Shown piece after piece: positions 13,001 to 25,670 of a DNA stretch of 64,000 nucleotides. The stretch's first letter is position 1, and every line of letters starts with the position of its first letter. The DNA is from Ambrosia x helenae (lineage: Eukaryota; Streptophyta; Magnoliopsida; Asterales; Asteraceae). Both the position numbers and the translations under genes were made by a program. The stretch spans positions 47,748,238 to 47,812,237 of the forward strand of contig CM061226.1 in the NCBI GenBank assembly GCA_030844895.1, written 5' to 3'. The notes beneath the pieces are model-generated. The model did not search any database. It had not been told where the DNA came from and saw only the letters and a list, made by a program, of their open reading frames with translations.

Positions 13001-13558
13001 GATTCTGACAGAAAGGACGAGAAAATTTTAGTTTCACAACTAATGGTAACCACTAGCGTTCACAAGATCAAAGCTAGATCCAACCCAGGACTATCCATTC
13101 AAACCCAGAGCTCACTAGGGCTTTCATGCATTTCGGTTTATGATTTTGTGTGCACCCAAAATGATAAACCGCTCTACATGGTCCTCCAAGTGTTCTCCTA
13201 GTTCAAAGTTCAAATCACCGAACATAGACTCTTAGCTATACACCGTAATGCTACGGTAGTTTATGGCAAGTGTTTCTATTGGAGTATGAAAGGGAGATGT
13301 CCGAGCCTTGGACAAATCTCAAGAGTACACGATTTACCCCAATATACCACACTGCCTAGAAAGCAAGTAACCCGACTTAAGATAGAACGGATGATGTAAC
13401 ATAGGAAGGTCAGATGATTTAGAGACACCCCGACAAGGCCATACGTAATCCACCATAATGTTTAGTACTATGTGATCGTCTAGTGTGTGCGACTCGGCTA
13501 TAGACTAGACTCTACATGCAGTCCTAGTTCACTATAACCATTGGCTCTGATACCAATC
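13001..13558 (-). promoter_or_regulatory. Leader and primer-binding site of the intact element
   Basis: The reverse complement of 13543-13555 reads TGGTATCAGAGCC, complementary to the 3' end of initiator Met-tRNA, three bases from the LTR. The remaining leader has no gene. An acceptor-like TTTCTGTCAG precedes the gag ATG at 13000 on the minus strand; the gag-only element at 53909 also has one, so gag may be reached by leader splicing. Confidence 0.85.
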
Positions 13559-16128
13559 TGTCACACCCTCAAAATCCACTTGCGGAGTTTTACCGCGAGG
13601 CGCATGACAAACCAGGATCCAAGTCAACGATCACAATAAACACATCTAATGAACATATGCAATTTCGAAAACATAGTTTAAAATCCCCAAATACAGCGGA
13701 AGCTTATTCTCAAAACATAATCCAAAAGTAGACCAAATTATTCAATGTTTGAAAACCATGCAACCCTAACTAGACGCCGTGCAGACGCGTGCGCCCTAGT
13801 TCCGTAGTGCTACCTTAGCGACCTGAGAAAACATGTAAGAGTTACGTCAGCACAAAAATGCTGGTGAGTTTACAGGTTTGTAATCAAAGTACCAAGTTCA
13901 ACCTGTCCATACTATATCAATTTGCAAACCAAAGTACGCTAGCTAGGCGTATGTTTTGTTACATCTACGATTGGAAAACCATTACTAACTCGCAAACCAG
14001 ATGTTGTGCCCGAATAGTAAACCTGTTCCTGTTTGAGACAATATGCACTCGCCCGGCCCTCCAAGCCGACGAGCGGGGTTGGTTACTCCCAATAGATCTA
14101 TTCACATTTCCCCGTTGTGCTAACCCGCACATTCATGGTTTCCCCGGGACTTCCAAAGATCGTATAGTAAACCATAGAAACCCATAGTATGACAGTTGTT
14201 ACCAAAACACAAGTTTAACACATGTTTTCTCCCCCAAAAAGTGAAACCAGTTAAAAGAGGGGCCGTAAACTCACCTTAACGTGCAAGCAAGGAATCCGAA
14301 CAGCAAGTAATATATGCTACCGACACCCTAATAACAGTGTCATTAAGTGAGTATAGGCGTAATATCATTAAACCATATAACTCGTTTGTCCAAGGCGTTT
14401 TAAATGTTCAAAAGCGTGTAAGTGACACCTAGTGATTCTACATGCATAAGTAAATCCTACGGACCCGTTGGTGAATACGTTGGTTACAATTAGTTTCTAC
14501 ATTCCGTATGTGTCTCAGACAAGTGTACTTCAGTTACATGTCAATTCCATACCACCTAAGACCTCAATTAATCACATAAGCACATAATACACAATCTGTG
14601 TTTTCAGGACAGATTGTGCGCCATCAAAACGAATTTATTTAAAATAGAAAATCAGTGAGTTAACCTCCCAAGTTTTTACTGAATTTTCTTTGGGATTCAC
14701 TTAACAATACCTCTTTTTTTTTTGTCTTAAATCCAAACACAAAAATAATTAAAATTCGTCTAATACATCTATGTTCAGAAAACCTTCCTAACAGATCAGT
14801 TTGGTAGATAAATTCCCAAAAATTGTGTATTCATCCAAACGGGATGAATCCACTTGGAAAACTCATATTACTCCAATATTAACCTTCTGTAAAAATTTCA
14901 CAACCCAACTCTTTATAAAACTTGATTTATGATGTTTCAAAGTTGACTCAGTTTGATACCCGAAATTCTGACCTGACCTATTTTAAATGAAAATTCCAAA
15001 AACATATCAAACGACATCCAAATCAGATGATTTTGCCCATTCTAAAAAGCTAAGACTATGTACAATCTATTCATGCAAAGAATCGATCAAACCAATTATT
15101 TTCAAGCCACAAAACAGGCCCTACAAGTCGACATTCAGAATCTGTCCAGATTCTAATCATGCAATATTATCAATTATATCAAACCCTAGTTGCATATTAT
15201 CAATCAATAACACCTAATAATCATCATACAACATTAGTAAGAACCACATCTGATCAAAACCCTAATTATACATCACAAACATCATTATTCACAAACCCTA
15301 GAAGTCTAAAACATCAAGAACATGCATAATCATGCAAAACATATAACATTCATTATATAACAATGTGCTTGACCCTTTTAATCTTCGTAATCATCATGTT
15401 TTAACTTTTATAAAATACTTTCAGACCTGGACAAACAAGGTTTTGATGTTCTAAAACAATTTAAAGAAGATTAAAACATAAGGGAATGAAGATTATACCA
15501 CAAACACTCCAAAACAACCAACCGAACGCTCTCCAAGCTTCCCGATTGATGTTCTTGAGCTTTAGCAGGTGGTTTAGGGTTAATAATTCGTATGGGGCAG
15601 AAAGGGGGCGATTAGGGTTGAGTTTAGGGGTTGCATGGGGGTTAAGGATGCTTAAATAAGAGTTTAAGGCGGTTTAAACCCGTCAGACATGAGCGAGCGG
15701 CTGCTCGGGCCCTGTGAGCGGCCGCTCACAGGCCCGAGGCCCTCGTTCGTGTCTCGTTTCATCACCCGACGCGTTATCCTTTGACGTTTTCGTTATTTCG
15801 GACCGTAACAAGTGTAACCCCATGCGTTAAGACCCTAATCAACCTCATGCTCCACTTTTAATGATTTTTATTAACGTGTTCGGTTTAGGTTCACATAATC
15901 ACGTATGGTTTTCACATAAGTTTGTCAGATATCACCGAGACACATAAGTTTATTATTTACCAACGTCCGAGGTTCACTAATCATGTAATCACATATTAAC
16001 TCACAACAATGCACGTATGTCCTACCTAGCTATCTAGCTAACCCTAGTTAAGTATAATATACGCGTGACTCGCTAAGGTAGACTTTAATCTAGACAACGT
16101 TGTTAACCAGAATTTGCCGGGTGTCACA
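13559..16128 (-). repeat. 5' LTR of the intact Tekay-type element
   Basis: 2,570 bp, the near-identical partner of 5633-8204. Differences seen include one C in a C-run near 14143, a T-run difference near 14714, and scattered substitutions. Its outer end GGGTGTCACA abuts the GTATA target duplication without the extra 100 bp seen in the left-hand element. Confidence 0.95.
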
Positions 16129-17027
16129 GTATAATTTGCCTCCTACATCAGTTCGTCGGTTTACGGTATCAAAGTATCTCGGCGATGATGTGAACATGTT
16201 AAACAAGAGTAAGAACACTTCTATGGTAGCTGCCGCTGCAATTTCTGAGCAAGACAAAGAGGTTGAAGAATTTTTAGTAGGATTACTGAAGATGAGTTAG
16301 CTATGGCAGATGAACTAATGTGGGGACCTAAAATATCGTCGATTACTTCTGTATCATCTTCGTCATCGGTATTTAATGTTATACGAAACAATTATGTTAA
16401 CTTTTTATTTTGTAATTTTATTTCATATATTAATTTGGTTGTACTTTTAGGCTGCTGTTGTTGAAGAACAAGAGGCGGAGTCGACTAAGTTGATTTATGA
16501 AGTTAACGTGGATAATAGTGATGTGAATGTTGAACACGGGCATATTCACGAACCATCGTCTATCTGTCCTGATTTTGAGATAAAAGCTACTGATTCGCCC
16601 ATCATGCATAAGCCATCGTCTTTAAATGAAGTTAGTGCTTGATGTTATACTTATGTTTTTGTTATATGTTGTACTTTTTTTAGTTGTTTTGCTCCTTTTA
16701 TAATTCTGTTTGTTGTAATAGGTTGGTGTTGTTGTTCAACAATCGGTGCAGTTGAATCAGTTGATTCCTGAACTAAACGCAGAGAATTATCAGGTGAATG
16801 TTGAACCCACACTTGCTGAGAAATCATCGTCTATTTGTCAGGTTGTTGATTTGGCTTATATGTTCTGCGCGCAAAGTTCAGCATCAATACCGGATGGTTG
16901 TAATGTTAATTCTGATGAGATGCCTTCTGAATATATGCCTTCTGAAGAGCGTTTTAATAAATGCGATGTAGCAGAAGTAGGTTGTGGAGATACGCATGAG
17001 GTAAGACAATTATGTAAGAATGATTCA

Positions 17028-17375
17028 GATGATGTAATTGGTGGTCATATCGTCGCTGAGATGACAACAGGTAATGAATACATGGCTGATGCTGTGGATA
17101 TGTTTATCCAAAATCCTGTAGTTAATGTCCTAGATAATACTGAAGATGTAATTGGTGGTCATATCATCGCTGAGAAGACAACAGGTAACGAAGACATGGC
17201 TGATGTTGCGGATACGTTTATCCAAAATCCTGTAGTTAATGTCCCAGATAATACTGAAGATGTAATCGGTGGTCATATCGTCGCTGAGAAGACCGGTAAC
17301 GAAGACATGGCTGATGTTGCGGATACGTTTATCCAAAACCCTGTAGTTAATGTCCCAGATAATATTGAAGATGTT
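17028..17375 (+). repeat. Three tandem 38-residue repeats in the RPA-like tail
   Basis: In-frame repeats, two of 117 bp and one of about 114 bp, each beginning near DVIGGHI and containing FIQNPVVNV. The third unit has lost one codon in the TTGNE region. Copies two and three are nearly identical, so the expansion is recent. The tail is acidic and ends in a basic cluster just before the stop at 17438. Confidence 0.85.
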
Positions 17376-17438
17376 TCGTCTGACCAACATTCTAGGCCAA
17401 AGAGGCGCATGAACAAACCAAAACGTTTGAGGAAGTAG

Positions 17439-18013
17439 TTGACATTGTTATTTTGCAAGTGTTTGTTATTTGGTAATTTTGTGTTATGGTAGTTTCGATG
17501 GAAAACATAGTTTGCGATGTTGTTTGTTCGTTTCGTTTATCGACTACTTTTTCATCATAGGTTTCTAATTAGGATATAAGTAACTATAAGTATGTATTGT
17601 CTTCAGAAGTTTATTCCTCAACAGCTTTACATTTATTATCATTACTTAACTCTTAGAGGTTTTGTTATCAAATGTTTATCATCAATAGCTTTATAATTAT
17701 CAGTATTTTAGTTTTTCAGAAGTATAATCATTAGACGTTTTGCTTATATTATCTGTAGTTCAGTATCAAAGGTTTTGTTTTCAGAGTTTTCTCCTCATGA
17801 GTTAAATAATTTGATGTTAAAGTTAATTTTAAACAAATAAGAAATACAGTTTCTAAAAACTTTCAAATGATGAAGGTTAGATACATTTAAATAGACCTTG
17901 AGTAAAGAGCTTGATGTTGATATTTATTTTTTCCAAATATTCATCATTGATATTTACTGTGACTATTAATTTCTACATCAAATCAATTGATGTACTTGCA
18001 TCATTTGAAATAC

Positions 18014-18071
<58 letters not shown>

Positions 18072-18240
18072 ATATGTATGTGCATGTATGTATGTGTATG
18101 TTGATATAGACATAAAATAAAATGCAAAGACATAAGTAATCTTCAAAAGATTATAATCTATAAGTTTCACTAAAAAGGAACAAGCTTAAAGAGCAGAGCC
18201 ATCAGGCCATTTGGGGAACCGTGCCTCTTACGTGGCAGCA
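17439..18240. other. AT-rich spacer with a (TA)n microsatellite
   Basis: Region 3' of the RPA-like gene. A pure TA microsatellite of about 25 units lies at roughly 18015-18066. No coding sequence is supported. Confidence 0.7.
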
Positions 18241-18374
18241 CCATATGTAATATACTAACGTGTAACTTTCTCATTCATTTGGATGTTTGGGTTATACCCG
18301 ACCCGTTTGTCTATCTGTTTCAAAACAACACAAAGGGACTCATCAGCAGTTATTTCACTCTTTAAAAACCCTTT

Positions 18375-18422
<48 letters not shown>

Positions 18423-18540
18423 CCCTCTTCTTTTCCTCTTCCCTCTTCTTTGTTCATCTGATTTTGTCAAGATTATTCAACATCTATTGGTTTTTCATCA
18501 TCTCTGCTGACGCTGTGTTTGTTTTGTTTTCGTTTAAGGT
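18241..18540 (+). promoter_or_regulatory. Putative promoter and CT-rich leader of the B3 gene
   Basis: A CT dinucleotide tract at about 18381-18420, typical of plant 5' untranslated regions, is followed by a possible donor TTTAAG/GTAT at 18538. The B3 coding start is at 19418, so a leader intron would span the tandem repeats between them. Translations of the CT tract (Ser/Leu or Arg/Glu repeats) are not proteins. Confidence 0.4.
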
Positions 18541-18834
18541 ATATTTTTTTCGTTATTTATCTTGGTTTATTATTTTGTTTTTCAAATTTTAATTTATGTT
18601 TTTGTTATGAATGTTCTCTTTGTTTTCTCATCGTTGTTGTTATGTTATTCTCAAGCACCTGTTGTGTCTTCTTGGTAAAATGTATGTGTTTGATTTGTTA
18701 ATGGTGTAATGTGTTATTTGTTTTTCAGTTGTTATACTAATCGTCGATGTTTTCTTCTTTTAGTTCAATGGAAATGTGTTATTTGGTTGATGAAGAACAT
18801 ATTGTTGTTACGGTTTGCTATTAGGGTTATGTTA

Positions 18835-19385
18835 CTTCTCTACACTTTAGATGCATTTTCTTTTGGATTAGTTGTGTATCTTCTATTGTTTTTGTATATG
18901 ACTATGAATTATTGATGGTTTCACTCCTGATGAGAATCTCTGATTAGAAAACTACTGATAATGAAGAACTGATGATGAAACCAAAACCTCTGTTTTTGTT
19001 GTATTGTCATTAATATTATGTTGTTTTAGGTTAGGTTAGTTATGTATGTTCTATGATTATTGTATATGATTATTAACTCTTGATGGTTTACTTCCTGATG
19101 AGAATCTCTGATTAGAAAACTATTGATACTGAAGCACTTATGATGAAACCAAAACATCTGATTTGTTGTTATTGTCGTTAATATTATGTTGTTACATGTT
19201 ATATTATTTATGTAAGTTCTATGATTGTTGTATATGATTATGAATTACGTATGTTTAACTACTGATGATAATCTTTGATTAGGAAACTACTGATAATGAT
19301 GTACTGACGAGGAAAACAAATTATCTGATTTATTGTTATTGTCATTAATATTATGTTGTTATATGTTATATTACTTAATATTTTG
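18835..19385 (+). repeat. About three degenerate tandem repeats of roughly 180 bp
   Basis: Each unit contains TGATGAGAATCTCTGATTAG or a close variant, then AAACTACTGATA, a GATGAAACCAAAAC-type segment and a TTAATATTATGTTGTT segment. Related shorter copies occur again at about 21290 and 21410, downstream of the B3 gene. Confidence 0.75.
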
Positions 19386-19417
19386 TTTTTTTGTTGTTAC
19401 ATGGTTATATTTGAAAG

Positions 19418-20941
19418 ATGGTTTCTCGCATTTTTACAATGTTATTTCATCCTGAAACGCTAACTCTGGTATTTAACCTTCTTTCTAATGATTATGTTTT
19501 TATTTAAATATTGTTGTGGCTTATTTTTTTTTCTTATACATTTCTGATTTAGATGCTGCCACTTATGTTTGGAAAAAAATTTCAATCCAATGACCTTACG
19601 CTTGGTGAATTTGATTTAATAACCGAACATGATCTTCATTGGCCTGTTACTCTTGAATTGATAGATGATGTTTTCTACTTCACAGATGGTTGGAAACGTA
19701 TGATGAGGGGTATAGGAATGACTGGCAATTGCTTTGTTTTTTTGGAATATTTGCAGCCTTAATCTCTGAAGGTTATGTTTTTAAATTTGAACCAGAAGAA
19801 TAACATTGGCAATTGTTTCTATTATTCGGTTCGTGATTTGTCGTCCGACTATGTTGTAAGTTTGTTTATTGTTTAATATAGTTATATATACGAAGATTGA
19901 AGTTTTAATTTAAATTTTGATTAGTTTTTTAAATCATAAAAACTTTAATATTGTTTGCAGCCTGTTCCACGTGGTTTTTATTTCTACAACTACCATGATA
20001 TTTTCCCTACCAAAAAGATTACCATTGAGGCTACAGATTTTAGGGAATGGGAGGTTACTTTTGGCCGTTCAGATAATGGTAAGAAGTATTTTTTGCAAGG
20101 CGGTTGGGTAAATGTGGTTCGTGATCTTCGTTTGAGGCGTGGGATGGTTGTTGTTTTCAAGCTTGTGTGTTGTTCACGTTATGAGATTGTTGCGTATCAT
20201 AACGATGGAAGAGTAGTCGATTTCGATGAATTGCAACAGGTCGCTAACGCCGCCACTCCTTCTCATGTTGTTGTTATTGAATCGGATGAGTCGGGAGTCT
20301 CCCTCCTTCTACATCTGTATCTGCTATGGATATTTTCTCCCAGAAAAGCAAAGTTGAAAAGGGCCAGGTAAAATTTTATATTTTTATATTTTATTTAGTT
20401 TTTATAAGTTACAATAGTTGGGTATTTTGCTTAAGTAATTTTCATGTACTTTTTTTGCTATATAGGATAACTTTTATATGAAAGCCAAGATTCAGAAGCG
20501 CATGGTAATATTATTAGTTTGTTTATTTTTTGGATATATAAGTTCTATAAAGTTTAGGTTTTTTAATTTTGTTAATTAATATGTTTTGGGTTTTTTAAGC
20601 AAATCACCAATACACTGGCTATGGCTTCTGGGCTGAAACCTGGAATGCCATTAAATATTAAGTTTGATGATCAAGCACCTGTGAAGGCTAAGGTGGGGAC
20701 TGAAAAAAATGGTTGTCATAAGAAGTAAGTTTTATTGCATTTAAATTATCTTTTGTTTATTTTTTTTTAATTTTATATTATATTTAAAGCCTAATTGCAT
20801 TTAATTTTTTTGCAATTTTGTAGAAGGGTGGTGATATTAGGATGGAATGTTCTTTTGAAGAATAATGGATTGGCTGTTGGTGATGTTTGTGAATTTGAGT
20901 GGTTTAATTCTAAGCGTCTTCTTAGTGTTTCTAAGGTGTAA
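19418..20941 (+). pseudogene. B3-domain protein gene remnant
   Basis: Resembles plant B3 DNA-binding proteins of the REM type. Predicted exons: 19418-19468, 19553-19855, 19961-20367, 20466-20504, 20600-20724 and 20824-20941, all with GT-AG introns and in phase. Three B3-like units are visible by their hallmark GW-hydrophobic-F patterns: DGWKRMMRGIGMTGNCFVF, GGWVNVVRDLRLRRGMVVVF and LGWNVLLKNNGLAVGDVCEF. Two lesions: an in-frame TAA at 19760-19762, after which the same frame continues, and a frameshift near 20300 in a C/T-rich stretch. The gene lies inside the Helitron on the same strand as the helicase and is probably captured. Exon edges are predictions. Confidence 0.75.
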
Positions 20942-21680
20942 TGTGGGGTTGTTTGTTCTTTTGACATGTTGATAACCTTTTTTGTTGGTTCTTGCACTAA
21001 TGTTTTTGGGATATATACATCCGTGGACATCTAATTTGTAACATAACTAACTACTATATCCCTTATGTGTAATTTTTTTACTTGATCAATAGATTAAGAG
21101 GGTGATGATATATGTTGATTGTTTGTGATGTTTTCAACTTAGGTAATTTATTTTTACTATATTTTTAGGAAATGTTGAACATAATTTTTTTTTGTCCTTT
21201 ACTAATATTGTAGGTGTCATTGTCATTACGTAACTTTATTTGTTTAACCACTGCTATTTAAACAGCTGATAACAAACATCTGATAATGAACTACTGATCA
21301 TGAAATCCAAACCTCTGATGAATAACCTTCTGAAGACCTTTCTTAGTTTAAATAAATGTTTATACATAACCTAAGTAATTTAACTCCTGTTAAAAAACCT
21401 ATGATGAAAAAACTACTGATGCGGAAATCAAAACCTTTGATTAATAAACATCTGAAGAGGTTGTTTTTTTTTAATGATTGGTATACAAATATTCTAAGTG
21501 TTTAATTGATTTTAAATTCTGAATCGTCTTTGTTGTTTTTAAAAACATAATTGACTACAAAAACAAATTGTTCTTCTAAAAAATTTTCTAGGGTGAAGGC
21601 ATGTCAATACTAAAAAATGAATATTCAAAGTTTGCACCATAATGTCAACTAGCTTTTTACTTAACTAACTTCTATAAAAT
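20942..21680. other. AT-rich spacer
   Basis: No gene is seen. It contains two short relatives of the CTACTGAT...AACCAAAACCTCTG repeat found upstream of the B3 gene (near 21290 and 21410). Confidence 0.6.
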
Positions 21681-21684
21681 TTAG

Positions 21685-23731
21685 TCGGGAAAATTTGATT
21701 GTTGATGAGCAAGCAACCGACTCTGTTCATGGTGATGAAGATGCAGTTGTTTCTTATGAAGGCAGGAGTAATCTATTTAACGTATCGGGGTCTCCACCAA
21801 CTGCTGAAATAATGGAATTGCTTAATAACATCTCTTCTGTTCAGCCCGCAGATGAAGGTTGACGTCCCAAAGAAATAGATGCAGCAGATATTGTTCAGCA
21901 ACACATGGATCCGGTTGTAAAGACAAATACAACCACATCAAATAATATGGTAACTGATTCTCTTAATTTGACTTACGACTTCAAAAGAAGTTTTGATGAA
22001 ATTTTGTCAAAATTAGATGGTCTTAGTGGTCAGGTTGCTGAATTGAGTGACAAATTTAATTCTCCACGTGCTGTTCAAGTCCAACAAAACCGTGAATTTG
22101 ATGAATTGTTGGCCTGCTTATCAAAGGATATGAAAAATATCTTGAACATTTTTTTAGTGAAGGTAATTTTGCATCGGTTTCTTCAAGTTCTTTAGGCTCT
22201 GATGTGGAAAAGACCTATTGTATCAAAGCTGAAGAACTTGTCGCTGTTATGAAACCCATCTTTGATAGTCATTTCAGAACCATTGAACAAAAACATGACA
22301 ATATGAATCAGTTGATTGGAACATATTATGATTCTCAGTTCAATGAGTTGCGAAGAATGGTTGAAGATAACCAGAAGCAGATTGCTCACCTAAGAGGACT
22401 CACTCATCCGGTCCCTTTGTGTCCGAATAACAAAGATGATTCACATGGCCAACAAATTCCAGCTTTAATGGGTGCTGCTAATAGTGCAGAAATACCTAGG
22501 GCATCTAAAGAAGATAAAGCTGCAGGTAAAAAAACAGTTGATAGTTTAAGCAAGATTGATGAGCAAAAAAAAGTGTACAAACAAAATCAATCGGATAACA
22601 ATGCAGCTATAGTCAGACCAACATTTGAATATCAAGATGCAAATGTTGTGAAACAAACAAATGAGAGTGGAACATCTGGAAAAAAAATCAGATCAACATG
22701 ATTCAGATAAAATGGCAATTGTTGTGTTTAAGAAGCCTCCATCATTACTGAGTCCCACTCAAGAAGGTCAGATTAATGTTGAATCGGTAAACTCAGTGTT
22801 AAAATATCCCCTTGAAAAGGAGCCAAAAGCAGATGCAAGTGGAAGGGTTCTAAGTTGTAGCCAAGATATATCTGAAAACCGGTCAGCTTGTGATAGTGAA
22901 ATAATAGCATCTTCTTCCAATATTATTCAAGATAAAAGAAAACCAAAAAGTGATGAGGTAGTTAAGGCAATGGAGGATCAAGCAAAAGCAGCTCTGGAGG
23001 AAAATACAAAAACCATGGGTGCAGAAAAAGCCCTTGAAGTGTATGAGCAAGATATGATCGAGATTCAAATATACGAAGACAAAATATATCGTGAATCATT
23101 AGAAAAGTCGAAAATCGAAACGATGGATGATCCTCATTTAGATTATGAGACAAGACAACAATGTATCTCATGGTTAAATAGTAATGCCAGATATCCATTA
23201 AAAAGCTATAAGAATTGGTCGATCATGCGTTTGAAGGAAGAGATTTCAAGAGTTTGTGAGATGAATGCCGATCCGAATGCTAAAATAACTAGTCCTAATA
23301 GGAAGAAAAGTCCTAAAACTCAGGCTAAATTGTGTTGGATGCATGTTGAAATGGTTCATGCTGCCATCGCTTCAAGAAATCGGTTTAACAAATGGGGAGA
23401 AGCGAAGATTGTTACAACATACAAAGAGTTTGAGGAAGGACGATGTAATAATCCCAACAAGTTTCTTGCACCTATTGATTTCTCAAACTACTGTGTACAA
23501 CTGAAAAAACCAAATGCACCAACTAGTTTTGATTTTAGAAACCCACAAATGTACTTGGATCCTGAGTTTATTGAGAGATACAAGGCTAAAATGAAAGAGC
23601 AAGGTGGATTTGGGTTGGGAGCAGATGATTATTTGGAGGAGGAGAAGATAATTCCTCTGAAACAATTAGCTGATGCTGGCCATGAAACGAGAGCGGATTC
23701 GACATTAAGCAGTTCAAATAAAAACTACTGA
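21685..23731 (+). pseudogene. Unrecognised coiled-coil protein gene, broken
   Basis: A hydrophilic protein, about 680 residues if read across its breaks, which I do not recognise. It starts after an acceptor-like ...TTTAG near 21684. Visible parts: an acidic N-terminal segment, a coiled-coil-like stretch (about 21990-22060), a second helical stretch near 22300, a low-complexity linker rich in K, S, D and N, and a 356-codon C-terminal ORF (22661-23731) with a charged helix and several W and C residues, including CISWLNSNARYPLKSY. Breaks: TGA at 21860-21862 (possibly CGA to TGA), a frameshift in an A-run near 22133, and one in an eight-A run near 22680. The long clean C-terminal ORF suggests recent selection or recent capture. 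Confidence 0.6.
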
Positions 23732-25670
23732 TGACTCTGCTCGTGTTATATGACGATAAATCATGATCACACAAGGTAAGCTGTACATGTTTATGTTAAA
23801 ATGCAAATGTTTATCGTTATCTGATTTGGAATTACGTTTGTTTTTGTTTTAGTAGTATCAGTACATTCCATCAGACTTTAATAATACAAATTGCAATTGA
23901 TGTTCACAAGTATATCAGTTTTTTTTTTTTTTTTTTTTTTTGTAATAGGATGCTCGCTATAATAGTATTGAAAGATTACTTTCTTATAGTCTTTTACTAT
24001 TATATAGTATATTATATACTATATAACAAAGTTATCTTAATTTTGTTCCTTGTTATATTTGATGTTTGTGGTTGTATTAGCCTATGTTTTATGATAATTG
24101 CAGAGCCTACGTTACAAGTAATAATGAAAGTGTAATATTAACTTACAAAATGTAATGTTATTTATCTATTGCAGGTAGGTGACGTTAATGGCGTTGATGA
24201 TCGCATATACTAATGGATGAGGCAATTGATGATTGTATCTAGTTATGCATTTGCGTCTTGTCCGTTTTTTTGTTTTAATCTTTAAAATTAAGTAACTCGT
24301 AGACAATGAATATATTATGATATATGTCATACGTGGTGGTCATTTTGTTTGCCTATATATTTCATTATTTCAACGGCTTATTTATAGTATAGACGTTACC
24401 AACTGCTTATTTATTTTGTAATGTTTAAAATTAAGTAACTCGTATGTTCATGATCAACCCTTATACCCTTTGATATAATATGTAATCCATATTTTATACT
24501 CAAATTACATAACGTATTTTTATAATACGATTTTATAATGTTTGTTAACAAAATGGGGAGGTTTATGTTAAAATGTAGAGGTTATGACATATATACCCAC
24601 GTTCTTAATAACTTATCCAAGTATTTCTGTGATGGTTAATTAACTGCAAGTGCTACTTACTATATAAGTATATCTTCATATGTTCATACTTTATTACCAT
24701 TAAAATATTTGTGTGTATTGCTTAATCCGGGTTATTTAGTAATGTTACATTGTTAATAGGTATGTTATGTTAACCTTTTTTATATTTTGTAATTTAAAAG
24801 CGGGATATGAGTATTTGTTATGTTAGTTATATTTGCTTGATATAATTTACTTTTCTTGTATTTCACATTTAGCTTTATACAATTTTTGTGATCTGTATGT
24901 TTTGTGATGATTTATATTATATACACATTAGATATATGTTATTGTATATAATAGTTTGTTAACAGAAAAATATGTATTTATTTGCATTTTTCTGATGTTA
25001 TTGTTTATTGAGGGTAACAATATTTAAAATCTTAAAAATTCTGTTAGTTTAATCAGTACATCTGGTTTCATTAAATGTTTCTCTGTCCATCTTCTATATA
25101 TGTAACCAAACTCAACATTGTACGTTTATAATTTACGTTATGTGATAAGATTGTCATGTTTAATATAATGTTTTTTGGATACATGTTTCTATGTAAACTG
25201 ATCAATGTATTCAACTGTTTAACAAATCAGATGATGTTAACATTTGACTTATACTATTTTTTTAGTATTGTTTAGTCGCTTTGGGCCTTATTATAAAAAA
25301 TAATATAACCTGGACCTTTAATAAATCTAAGCCCAATAGTTTGTTACCTAGGATTTTTATTGGTATCGTTTACATTCAGTTGTTTCATAAATTATTTGTA
25401 CATAGCATATGTTTGTACACACTTCATATACATAATCAACTGATAAATTAAAATGCTCACCCTAACATCTGAAGTATATATAATATTTTGTTTTTACTTT
25501 ATTTTATTTGTTTCGTCGTTTAGTATAAAATAGTTTATGTGTATTTATAGCAAAACAAAGTCCGCAATATATTATGTTTCTATATAAATGTACCTTTCGT
25601 AACGTTTATACTCACTTTGTATATATAACTAATGTTAGTTTCAATATATGGATTACAGTGTACATAACAC
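23732..25670. other. AT-rich spacer
   Basis: About 1.9 kb of AT-rich sequence with a poly-T run of more than 20 at about 23919-23941. No coding region, RNA gene or terminal repeat is supported. The last few hundred bases may hold the promoter of the following F-box gene. Confidence 0.6.

Larger units (their letters stand above)
5633..16128 (-). mobile_element. Intact Tekay-type Ty3/gypsy chromovirus
   Basis: A complete LTR retrotransposon of 10,496 bp: two near-identical LTRs (5633-8204 and 13559-16128), a primer-binding site complementary to initiator Met-tRNA, a full gag-pol ORF with a C-terminal chromodomain, and a polypurine tract region. It is flanked by a perfect 5-bp target duplication, GTATA at 5628-5632 and 16129-16133. 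By eye the LTRs differ at roughly fifteen places in 2.57 kb, about 0.6%, so the insertion is recent. It lies antisense inside an exon of the RPA-like gene. Long LTRs, iMet primer and chromodomain fit the Tekay (Del) clade; that clade assignment is inference without a tree. Confidence 0.95.
3725..17438 (+). pseudogene. RPA1-like gene of the Helitron, split by an LTR element
   Basis: Encodes a single-stranded-DNA-binding protein like the RPA 70-kDa subunit, as carried by plant Helitrons. Predicted exons, joined by GT-AG introns and in phase: 3725-3871, 3963-4236, 4316-4418, 4526-4653, 4743-4824, 4906-5011, 5087-5244, 5308-5431, 5542-5632 continuing at 16134-16368, then 16451-16630 and 16722-17438. 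OB-fold regions are followed by a zinc finger, CNMC then CPSC (about 5158-5215), typical of the third RPA1 OB domain. The acidic C-terminal tail has three tandem repeats and ends in a basic, NLS-like segment RPKRRMNKPKRLRK. Two breaks are seen: the antisense LTR element in the ninth exon, and a frameshift in a T-run near 16273 that brings a stop at 16300 and is in phase again if one T is missing. Exon edges are by eye. Confidence 0.8.

Noticed and set aside
18255..18592. Arg/Glu- or Ser/Leu-repeat ORFs
   Set aside because: They are frames through the CT microsatellite.
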